A stretch of 53,678 nt of DNA, taken from the IMG/VR virus record IMGVR_UViG_3300024348_000050, positions 1 through 53,678 of that record. One strand, written 5' to 3'. The notes under the pieces were generated by a model, which was not told the DNA's origin, made no database searches, and saw only the letters and a program-made list of their open reading frames with translations. Numbering within the stretch: the first letter of the stretch is position 1; each line of letters begins with the position of its first letter. Both the position numbers and the translations under genes were made by a program. This document shows positions 39,821 to 47,046 of this stretch, piece after piece. The DNA is from a virus.

Positions 39821-40696
39821 ATGTCCTTTCCACTAACAAAAGAAATGCTAAGTGCAATGATCGGTAACAATCCTAAGAGCGATGAATGGTTCGATGCTCT
39901 TGCAGAGATTATGCCCAAGTATGAAATCAATACGCCTAATCGTATTGCTGGTTTCATTGCTCAGTGCGCCCACGAATCAAATAACTTCAAGTCACTTGAA
40001 GAGAACTTAAACTACAGTGAAAAAGCACTGAACGCAGTGTTCGGTCGCTATTTCGGAAAAGGTAAAAGAGATGCCGCAGAATATGCACGTAATCCTGAAA
40101 AGATTGCAAACTATGTTTACCAAGATGAATTCCGCACAAAACGTGGTGCTATGGGGAATACCAACGATGGTGATGGGTGGCGATTTAGGGGCCGTGGCCT
40201 TAAGCAACTTACAGGCAGAAATAACTATACAGCATTCGGAAAAACAGTAGACTTGACAGCCGAAGAAGCACAAGAGTACGTAGCAACTGAAAAGGGTGCT
40301 GTAGAGAGTGCTTGCTGGTTCTGGAACACAGCGAAACTAAACAAGATTGCTGATGCAGGCGATATCGTTAAGATGACCAAGAAGATTAATGGTGGTACTA
40401 TTGGACTAGAAGATAGAACTGCACGTTGGGAAAAAGCACTTGCTATTCTCGGCGGTGAAGTAGCACCTGCACCAAAGAAAGCTAAGAAAGCATCTTCAGG
40501 TGTTGATATGACTGCTGTACTGAACGTTGGTTCTACTGGCGACACAGTGAAAGCAGTACAAGAGTTTTTAGGTATCGGCTCAGACGGTATCTTTGGTCGT
40601 GGTACTAAACGTGCTATCAAGCAATGGCAAGCATCAAAAGGCTTGACTGCTGACGGTGTTGTTGGTCCCGCTACATTAAAGAAAATGTTCGGATAA
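39821..40696 (+). CDS. Endolysin: GH19 domain plus peptidoglycan-binding domain
   Basis: A cell-wall hydrolase of 291 residues. The GH19 catalytic domain spans about 1-205 with FIAQCAHESNNFKSLEENLNYS (catalytic Glu52 and a second Glu near 60) and WRFRGRGLKQLTGRNNY. After an Ala/Lys linker a PG_binding_1 domain (about 233-291, GDTVKAVQEFLGIGSDGIFG) follows. No signal peptide is seen, so release needs a holin; a candidate lies at 44801. Confidence 0.94.
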   Translation: MSFPLTKEMLSAMIGNNPKSDEWFDALAEIMPKYEINTPNRIAGFIAQCAHESNNFKSLEENLNYSEKALNAVFGRYFGKGKRDAAEYARNPEKIANYVYQDEFRTKRGAMGNTNDGDGWRFRGRGLKQLTGRNNYTAFGKTVDLTAEEAQEYVATEKGAVESACWFWNTAKLNKIADAGDIVKMTKKINGGTIGLEDRTARWEKALAILGGEVAPAPKKAKKASSGVDMTAVLNVGSTGDTVKAVQEFLGIGSDGIFGRGTKRAIKQWQASKGLTADGVVGPATLKKMFG

Positions 40697-40712
40697 GATA
40701 AGGACTAGAACG

Positions 40713-40946
40713 ATGAGAAGTTTAAAGAGTTTCATGCATGAAGCAAAAGACGCTGGTGAGTACGATCAAGAAGGTCGTATGGCTAAGACTCAACTAAAAG
40801 GTATTCTTGCAGACGCAGAGCATATGATTAAGATGTTCGGTGATGATGATAACTTGCCTGAATGGGTACAGAACAAAATCACTAAAGCGGCTGACTATCT
40901 AAACTCTTCTCATCGTTACATGATGAACAAGGACGGTGAAGAATAA
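40713..40946 (+). CDS. Small capsid-targeted-type protein
   Basis: The 77 residues start MRSLKSFMHEAKDAG, with a gp21-type site after Glu10. The body (DQEGRMAKTQLKGILADAE, DNLPEWVQNKITKAADYL) is a helical module found in many T4-like phage head proteins, often as part of larger proteins. Function unknown; inclusion in the head is inferred. Stop overlaps the next ATG by one base. Confidence 0.72.
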   Translation: MRSLKSFMHEAKDAGEYDQEGRMAKTQLKGILADAEHMIKMFGDDDNLPEWVQNKITKAADYLNSSHRYMMNKDGEE

Positions 40947-41164
40947 TGGCTTGGGTAACAGTACCAAATAACACTCAGTGGGAATATGATAATGCGGCGA
41001 CAGCCTCAGACACATACTCTGACACACCTGGTACTATTAGCGGTGGCGTTAGAACATTCACTTTGCCTGGTGGTAATGCAAGACAGACATACATCAAATG
41101 CAGAAAGACTACTCTTCCTGCTGGAGTTGGTGAATTAGATAAAACGTTTTGGGACGCACAATGA
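40946..41164 (+). CDS. Small virion-type protein, unknown
   Basis: A 72-residue beta-rich protein (WVTVPNNTQWEYDNAATASD) with no clear family. TAATG and ATGA overlaps couple it to both neighbours, all late genes, so a virion role is likely. Confidence 0.65.
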   Translation: MAWVTVPNNTQWEYDNAATASDTYSDTPGTISGGVRTFTLPGGNARQTYIKCRKTTLPAGVGELDKTFWDAQ

Positions 41165-41520
41165 TGAATTCATTTAAAGGACATAGGGCAACACATATAG
41201 ATACAGTCTGTGAAGAGTGTAACATTTATGAAGATATGGTTGTAGAAGCCGCTGAGTATCAAGGGAAGAAAGTCAATCTGAATGACCCGATACGTACATC
41301 AGAAAACCCTAATAAGAAATTTAAAGTATATGTTAAGAACGATCAAGGCAACGTTGTTGTAGTTCGTTTCGGTGACCCCAAGATGTCGATCAAAAGAGAT
41401 GACGCTGGTGCAAGAAAAAGTTTCAGAGCAAGACATGGGTGTGACAATCCAGGTCCTAAGTGGAAAGCAAAATACTGGTCATGCTATCAGTGGCGTGCAG
41501 GCGCTAAAGTAGATAACTAA
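41161..41520 (+). CDS. Conserved phage protein with CDNPGPKWKA motif
   Basis: The 119 residues have an N-terminal CEEC pair and a conserved C-terminus (FGDPKMSIKRDDAGARKSFR, RHGCDNPGPKWKAKYWSC) found in many marine T4-like phages as a separate protein or as a domain of head proteins. Function unknown. VVEAAEY near residue 30 could be a gp21 site. A TTG at 41149 is possible but lies inside the previous gene. Confidence 0.75.
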   Translation: MMNSFKGHRATHIDTVCEECNIYEDMVVEAAEYQGKKVNLNDPIRTSENPNKKFKVYVKNDQGNVVVVRFGDPKMSIKRDDAGARKSFRARHGCDNPGPKWKAKYWSCYQWRAGAKVDN

Positions 41521-41525
41521 TAAAT
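41518..41525 (+). promoter_or_regulatory. Possible variant late promoter (AATAAATA)
   Basis: CTAATAAATA, one base from consensus, 32 bases before the 638-residue head protein; overlaps the previous stop. Confidence 0.4.
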
Positions 41526-41556
41526 ACAACAGATAACATTTAACTCGGAGAAGACA

Positions 41557-43473
41557 ATGTTCAAGAAAGAGATTAAGCCATTAGCTGAAGGAATGGCAGA
41601 TAGCATTACTAAGTCTATCAACAAGCTTCAGCACGTAGAAGAAAAAGCATCACGCCCTGCTGATCATGCAGAAGGCGATGTTAAGCCCGCTGATATTTCT
41701 GGTGAAGAAGAAGTCAAAGCTGACGGCTCCGCTAAGAAAGCGCCAGTACGTAAAGGCGACAAGGCTGTAGCAGAAGCATACATGGACGAGAAGTCTTGCG
41801 TAGGCGAAATGAAAAAGCTACACGCATCTTCATGCTCAAAGACAGAAATGTATAAGAAGGTAAGCGAGAAGTACGGTTGCTCAGAAGAGAAGTTCGAAGA
41901 ACTATACGCTCAGTATTGTGGCGAGGCTTATGAAGAAGTTCAAGAAGACAACTCTAACGACAAGTCAGACGATGGCGAAGGTATGGATAAAGTTCAGCCT
42001 AAAGCAGTTAAGAAAAAGTTTGATGATCGTAAAGACAAAGATATCGATAACGATGGTGACGAAGATAGTTCAGATGAGTATCTACATAAGCGTAGAAAAG
42101 CTATCTCGAAAGCACTTGAATCAAAAAAGCTTAATGCCTCTGTAGACGAATCTGCCGAACTAGAGGGGCTTGATGAAGGGTTTTCACCTAAAGACATCAA
42201 AATGGCAATCGGTATTGCATCAGACAAAAGATACGCTGGTGGCAATATGACTGGTGCAGTCAGAGCAATCAATAAGCTTAAGAGAGGTCTATCTGATCAT
42301 CCACAAGTTTCTGCTGTTCTAAAAAGACAGAACGAAGACCTTGAAGAGGGCGCTCAAATTCTTGCTCATGGCGGCAAGGGACAGTACAAAGCAGTAACTA
42401 AGAATGGTTCTGTTAGTATCACGTTCAAAGGAAAAACAATTGCGACTGGTGACTTTGATCGTGGCGCAGATGCATTCTTTCTTTCGTGGAAAGACATGCA
42501 GAAGGGCAAAAAGAACAGTCGACCAGAAGGCACAGCGTTTGATACTGCACAGGATATGGTAGACTTTTTCGCTAAGAAGAAGATTACTGAATCTTACGGA
42601 TCAATGAATGCCTCTGTAGATAAAGTTAAGATTCAAAAGCAGATCGATCAGGCTGAGAAGCACATGAAGACGTTCTTTGGTAATACCTCTTCAGTTAAGA
42701 TGAAGAAGTTTGCTATGCAGAAGAAGATCGACAAGCTTAAGGCACAACTTAAAGAAGAAGCTATACTAGACAAAGCATTGAACGAAGCTCCACGACCGCC
42801 TAAGATCAACAAGGGTAAAGCTAAAGGCTCTATCTCTGCAACTGGTATGCGTGGCAAAGGCAACAAGAAATATGACGTAATGGTTGGCTTTGATAACGGC
42901 AAGTTTTCGTTTCGCATCACAGATGAAGGTGGAAGATTTCAGACTGTAGGTATCAAGCAAGCATCTAAGATGTTAGGTGAAGAGAATGTTAATAGCTTAG
43001 GCTTACAAGAGTTGACATCTGCTGAGAAAAAACTGATCAATCAGATGTACGACAAAAAAGGCAATCTTACTCCGATTGGTAAGAAAGTCATGGACCAAGG
43101 TAAAGCGGCTTCTAAACTATCACCTAAAGATATCATCAAAGATAAAGCTAGGCGTAAAGAGTACACTGCATTCCAAAAGTCTAAAAGGAACGAAGAGTTA
43201 GATGAAGCAAAAAAATCTGACTACACAATCTACCATAAAACTTTCTCATCTGCGGTACAACATGCAATTGATGTATCAAAGAAGCGTGGGTTTGAAGTGG
43301 ACGAAGACGATTGGGATCGCAAGGTTGCAATGGGTCCACGTAAGCCAGGTAGAGGCAAAACCAACTCTTACACAATCGACCTGATGAAGAGTGGTAAATC
43401 TGTAAAAAATAAATTACAGATGCAAGTATATTATGATGAAGGACGATACGAACTGAATATGTATATTTCATAA
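41557..43473 (+). CDS. Second modular head protein, probable gp21 polyprotein
   Basis: A 638-residue late protein of several modules. Residues 80-121 are a Cys-containing helical domain (SCVGEMKKLHASSC); 155-185 have a Ca-binding-like DKDIDNDGDED followed by EYLHKRRKAI; 265-340 and 415-475 are small beta domains; 555-638 is a C-terminal module (TIYHKTFSSAVQHAIDVSK to YELNMYIS). Linkers carry gp21-type sites: PLAE-G (11), GLDE-G (207), DLEE-G (264), KITE-S (345), ALNE-A (410), ELDE-A (550). Processing into separate head peptides is inferred. Confidence 0.68.
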   Translation: MFKKEIKPLAEGMADSITKSINKLQHVEEKASRPADHAEGDVKPADISGEEEVKADGSAKKAPVRKGDKAVAEAYMDEKSCVGEMKKLHASSCSKTEMYKKVSEKYGCSEEKFEELYAQYCGEAYEEVQEDNSNDKSDDGEGMDKVQPKAVKKKFDDRKDKDIDNDGDEDSSDEYLHKRRKAISKALESKKLNASVDESAELEGLDEGFSPKDIKMAIGIASDKRYAGGNMTGAVRAINKLKRGLSDHPQVSAVLKRQNEDLEEGAQILAHGGKGQYKAVTKNGSVSITFKGKTIATGDFDRGADAFFLSWKDMQKGKKNSRPEGTAFDTAQDMVDFFAKKKITESYGSMNASVDKVKIQKQIDQAEKHMKTFFGNTSSVKMKKFAMQKKIDKLKAQLKEEAILDKALNEAPRPPKINKGKAKGSISATGMRGKGNKKYDVMVGFDNGKFSFRITDEGGRFQTVGIKQASKMLGEENVNSLGLQELTSAEKKLINQMYDKKGNLTPIGKKVMDQGKAASKLSPKDIIKDKARRKEYTAFQKSKRNEELDEAKKSDYTIYHKTFSSAVQHAIDVSKKRGFEVDEDDWDRKVAMGPRKPGRGKTNSYTIDLMKSGKSVKNKLQMQVYYDEGRYELNMYIS

Positions 43474-43511
43474 TATATTATAAGAACCATTAATCTAAAA
43501 GGAGAAGTAAA

Positions 43512-43793
43512 ATGGCACTATGGGGAGATACAGACGTTGATGCGGATATTCCGACATATCTGACAACTGCTGAAAATGCAAAATGTTATTTCATTGACAC
43601 CACAGAAGCTGGTGTTACTGCTAACAGAGCAAAGGGTTTGAAAACAACTGGCTGGAACCTATACGAAGAGTATGGTACTGGACGCAAGCGTGTTGAGAAC
43701 TTAGTAGCAATGACTAGAACTGCTGTACAAGCAGGCGATGCTGGTACTACTGGTGTTACTGCTGATGAAGACGCAGTAGTAGCTGATAGCTAA
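43512..43793 (+). CDS. Small virion-type protein
   Basis: The 93 residues (MALWGDTDVDADIPTYLTTAE, IDTTEAGVTANRAKGLKTTGW) match a class of short marine T4-like virion proteins whose role is not known. Strong ribosome site AAAGGAG. A hairpin follows. Confidence 0.75.
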   Translation: MALWGDTDVDADIPTYLTTAENAKCYFIDTTEAGVTANRAKGLKTTGWNLYEEYGTGRKRVENLVAMTRTAVQAGDAGTTGVTADEDAVVADS

Positions 43794-43813
43794 ACACTAA
43801 ATAACAGTGTACC

Positions 43814-43839
43814 GAGTGAGGGGTTTCGGCTCCTCACTC
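43814..43839 (+). terminator. Hairpin after small virion gene
   Basis: Ten-base stem GAGTGAGGGG / CTCCTCACTC with loop TTTCGG. No T run follows, so termination is uncertain. Just upstream ACACT...AGTGT forms another inverted repeat. Confidence 0.5.
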
Positions 43840-43872
43840 AAACTAATTACAATATATTACGGTGAACATATT

Positions 43873-44247
43873 ATGATATTAAACGAAGATACATTTACGG
43901 TTTATGCGGCAAAGCATTATGACATGAAAAAAGCCGCAAGCGTAGATGAATTCTATGATGATTTAAAAAGGTTTCAATACCTCAAGAGGCTCTTCAAACG
44001 ATACGAAGAGACTGGTGAGTTGAAGGAGAGACTGATACTAAATCATCTGATCGTTATCTACAACTGCTTTGGAGCGTCTGCTACGCCGATGCTCTTTATG
44101 AAGTTAGAAGAATATCATAGTTATATGACACCGTTTACTTTTATGCTAGGCTATATGCCTGATGTCATAGAATACGGCGAAAAGAAAATCATTAGTTCAG
44201 ACATACCTCTGGACAGTGTAATAATAGAAGAACTTAGGAAAATCTAA
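43873..44247 (+). CDS. Conserved hypothetical helical protein
   Basis: The 124 residues start MILNEDTFTVYAAKHYDMKK and continue as helices (EFYDDLKRFQYLKRLFKRYE, HLIVIYNCFGASATPMLFMKL). Similar proteins occur in most marine T4-like phages next to the following gene. Function unknown. The ATG at 43873 is chosen; an upstream frame to 43807 runs through the hairpin. One-base TAATG overlap with the next gene. Confidence 0.8.
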   Translation: MILNEDTFTVYAAKHYDMKKAASVDEFYDDLKRFQYLKRLFKRYEETGELKERLILNHLIVIYNCFGASATPMLFMKLEEYHSYMTPFTFMLGYMPDVIEYGEKKIISSDIPLDSVIIEELRKI

Positions 44248-44792
44248 TGATTGTTGACTTATTTTTAGTATACCAATTTATCAAGCGACTTGCTACTCCA
44301 TTCGAGAAGTGGGATGCTTATGAGTTAGGTATTATTGATAAAGACGGAAACATTCTAAAGAAACGTAAAGAACTTCGCACTGTCAAAGAGCGTGACGCTT
44401 GGGGTAAATTCGATGTGATGATTTCTAAACTGAAGAAGCTGTTAGCTAAAGTACCAGGTGGGTCATCTCGCCTTGCTACATACGCCGCCGCTCTTTGGTT
44501 GATCAAGGAGAACAAAGAAAGTAATCTGGAATCGTTGAACGAAGATCAAATTGTCGAAAGTTTTATGCCTTATCTTGAGTTTGTTAACGAAAGTCAAAAT
44601 CAAGATTTAGATGCATTGTTCGAAGAAGTTATGAGTGCGGCACCTGTCAATTCTGCAGGTTCTGGATCGGTTGCAGGAATTGGTGTTGGGGACGATGGTG
44701 AACCCGGACTAACAAAAGCGCAAATGAAAAAATATAAGTCAAAGCGCAAGACCCCCATGAAAAGGTTGCGTGATGTCATTAACGTTACCTGA
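44247..44792 (+). CDS. Conserved hypothetical protein
   Basis: The 181 residues open with MIVDLFLVYQFIKRLATPFEKWDAYELGIID and continue with a charged helical region and a Gly/Ser-rich linker (SAGSGSVAGIGVGDDGEPG) before a basic tail (KKYKSKRKTPMKRL). It is paired with the previous gene in related phages. Function unknown; late expression and neighbours suggest head or tail completion. Confidence 0.8.
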   Translation: MIVDLFLVYQFIKRLATPFEKWDAYELGIIDKDGNILKKRKELRTVKERDAWGKFDVMISKLKKLLAKVPGGSSRLATYAAALWLIKENKESNLESLNEDQIVESFMPYLEFVNESQNQDLDALFEEVMSAAPVNSAGSGSVAGIGVGDDGEPGLTKAQMKKYKSKRKTPMKRLRDVINVT

Positions 44793-44800
44793 GGGATATC

Positions 44801-45271
44801 ATGTCAGAAAAAGAATTTCATAGTATGAAAACAGACGTTGCAATATTACAATCAGATGTTGCGAATATACAAGGATTGCTTGGGCGCTTGGATACTGCTA
44901 TCGATAAAATTGCTGATGCAACGGGCGGCATATCACAGATCCTAGCAGTACATGAGCAGAACCTTTCTGTTCTACAAGATGACGTAGAAGAGCGTAAGCG
45001 TCTAGCAGAGAAAGAGACTGAGCTTCTACACAGACGTATCACTGAGTCCAAAGACGAAAGCGCAGAACATCATCGCCGCAATCACAGTGAAGTGATGAAT
45101 AAGCTTGATAAAATGGGCAATGAAGTGACAGATGAGTTGAAAGAAGTTAAGAAACGTGTTACAATACTTGAGCGTTGGAAGTGGTGGGTAATGGGTGGCT
45201 CATGGGCTATCGGTTTCATCATTGCTACAATCTTACAAATGGGCGGAATAATTAAAATTTTCTCAGGTTGA
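44801..45271 (+). CDS. Holin-like coiled-coil membrane protein
   Basis: The 156 residues form a long coiled coil (1-120) followed by a Trp/Lys border (ILERWKWWVMGG) and one C-terminal membrane segment (about 130-152). This layout resembles XhlA-type holin-associated proteins. It follows late genes, and the endolysin is 4 kb upstream, so a lysis role is plausible but not certain; a tail or membrane-docking protein is the alternative. Confidence 0.65.
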   Translation: MSEKEFHSMKTDVAILQSDVANIQGLLGRLDTAIDKIADATGGISQILAVHEQNLSVLQDDVEERKRLAEKETELLHRRITESKDESAEHHRRNHSEVMNKLDKMGNEVTDELKEVKKRVTILERWKWWVMGGSWAIGFIIATILQMGGIIKIFSG

Positions 45272-45274
45272 GTC

Positions 45275-45303
45275 TTGACAACTAGTGCTGTTATGTGTAT
45301 AAT
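45275..45303 (+). promoter_or_regulatory. Sigma70-like promoter before gp61
   Basis: TTGACA at 45275-45280, 17-base spacer, TATAAT at 45298-45303: full consensus. Confidence 0.88.
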
Positions 45304-45341
45304 GATATTAACAGTTTCAATACACTATGGAGTATTACATA

Positions 45342-46373
45342 ATGAATCTTGTGGATTTAAAGTATTCAGGCATCCTGTCTACTAGACTAGAACGTTTCGC
45401 AGTAAAAGATAACTCACCTTACAGGGCTAATTGTAGATGCCCTATCTGTGGTGACTCCCAAAAAAGTAAAAGTAAAGCAAGAGGGTGGATTCTTGAGAAG
45501 GATAACTCTGCCTTGTACTATTGTCATAACTGTGGTGTATCTCTGTCTCTACGTAACTTTCTTAAGCAAGTCGATAGTAATCTATACAATGAGTATGTAG
45601 TAGATATTGCACTAGAGAAAGGCTACAAGACAAGAGAAGTAGCTAAGATCAAACCGCTTGATACTCTTACTCAAAGTAGACCAAAGTTTACTAAGAAGGG
45701 TAGCCCTCTACTCAAAATTAAAAAAGTATCTAGCCTAAATTATTCCCATCCAGTTAAAAATTATGTCGATAAAAGAAGGATCCCAGCATCCAAACAATAT
45801 AAATTATACTACGCACCTCGTTTTGAAGAATGGACTAATTCTCTAATACCAGGCAAACTGCCCGAGAAATATGTCAAGCCTCGATTGGTGCTACCCTTTA
45901 TAGATAGAAAGGGCAATGTCTTTGGTTACCAAGGCAGAGCCTTCGATGCTGAGAGCATACGTTACATTACGATTATGCTTGATGATACTATGCCCAAAGT
46001 CTTTGGTCTTGATGCTGTAGACTTTAACAAGAAGTACTATGTAGTAGAAGGTCCAATAGACAGTCTATTTCTTGACAATGCAGTCGCCATGGCAGGCGCT
46101 GATGCTAATGCTTCTGGGCTTGAAAATTTAGATAATGCAATATTTGTTTTTGACAACGAGCCAAGAAATGCTCAGATAGTTGAGCGAATGGAAAGAGTGC
46201 TAGATAAAGGCTATAAAGTTTGCATCTGGCCTACGAATTTGGTTGACAAAGACATCAATGATATGATATTATCAGATACTAAAGCAGTTGATATTCAGAT
46301 GATTATCGACATGAATTCTTATTCTGGTCTTGAGGGCAAATTACAAATGAGTTATTGGAGAAAATGTTTATGA
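45342..46373 (+). CDS. 61: DNA primase gp61
   Basis: The primase that makes RNA primers with gp41. The 343 residues match T4 gp61 (342). An N-terminal zinc finger (CRCPICG at 31-37, CHNC at 61-64) precedes a TOPRIM core (RLVLPFIDRKGNVFGYQGRAF, KYYVVEGPIDSLF, IFVFDNEPRN). ATG 45342 has GGAG nine bases upstream; ATG 45327 lacks one. It overlaps thyX by four bases. Confidence 0.95.
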   Translation: MNLVDLKYSGILSTRLERFAVKDNSPYRANCRCPICGDSQKSKSKARGWILEKDNSALYYCHNCGVSLSLRNFLKQVDSNLYNEYVVDIALEKGYKTREVAKIKPLDTLTQSRPKFTKKGSPLLKIKKVSSLNYSHPVKNYVDKRRIPASKQYKLYYAPRFEEWTNSLIPGKLPEKYVKPRLVLPFIDRKGNVFGYQGRAFDAESIRYITIMLDDTMPKVFGLDAVDFNKKYYVVEGPIDSLFLDNAVAMAGADANASGLENLDNAIFVFDNEPRNAQIVERMERVLDKGYKVCIWPTNLVDKDINDMILSDTKAVDIQMIIDMNSYSGLEGKLQMSYWRKCL

Positions 46374-47029
46374 ATGTAAGAATGATCGGCTATACTAAGC
46401 CAATAGATATTATCGGTATTAATGATGTGCAAGACCTTATTGCATATGCCGCCCGAGTATCAAACCCCGCAAACCAAATGAACACTGCAACAAGCGAGAA
46501 GTTACTAGGTTACTTGATTCGTGAGAAGCATTGGTCACCCTTTGAAATGGCTTCTGTAACAATGGAAGTAGAGACTACACGTGATATTGCTAGGCAGTTT
46601 CTGCGGCATAGATCGTTCTCTTTTCAAGAGTTTTCACAGCGGTACGCAAATCCGCAAGATATGGAAAACTCTTTTGTTGTACGTGACGCACGTTTACAAG
46701 ATACAAAGAACCGTCAAAACTCTGTTGACACTGAAGACAAGGTGCTTCAATCCGCTTGGGTTGCGCATCAAAACTCCGTAATCGCTAGAGCTAAAGAAGC
46801 ATACGATTGGGCGATTGACAACGGCATCGCAAAAGAACAAGCACGTGCAGTACTGCCAGAAGGTAACACTGTATCTCGCTTATATGTGAACGGAACTATA
46901 CGTTCCTGGATTCACTACATAGAACTACGCTCTGGGCATGGAACGCAAAAAGAACATATTGAATTAGCACGTGAAATTGGTAAAGCAATCAATACAATAT
47001 TTCCAATGAGTGAGCAATTCATTAACTGA
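46370..47029 (+). CDS. thyX: Flavin-dependent thymidylate synthase ThyX
   Basis: ThyX makes dTMP from dUMP with methylene-tetrahydrofolate, FAD and NADPH. The 219 residues show the ThyX motif RHRSFSFQEFSQR (79-91). The ATG at 46370, with GGAG nine bases before, is preferred to in-frame TTG 46355 or ATG 46364. It works with dUTPase, dCMP deaminase and the phage SHMT, which supplies its folate cofactor. T4 uses the unrelated Td enzyme. Confidence 0.95.
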   Translation: MNVRMIGYTKPIDIIGINDVQDLIAYAARVSNPANQMNTATSEKLLGYLIREKHWSPFEMASVTMEVETTRDIARQFLRHRSFSFQEFSQRYANPQDMENSFVVRDARLQDTKNRQNSVDTEDKVLQSAWVAHQNSVIARAKEAYDWAIDNGIAKEQARAVLPEGNTVSRLYVNGTIRSWIHYIELRSGHGTQKEHIELAREIGKAINTIFPMSEQFIN

Positions 47030-47046
47030 TAGATATAGGAACGAAG

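Noticed and set aside
40225-40620. 131-residue minus-strand frame inside the endolysin
   Set aside because: Antisense shadow of a clear GH19 endolysin; no start signals and low-complexity composition.
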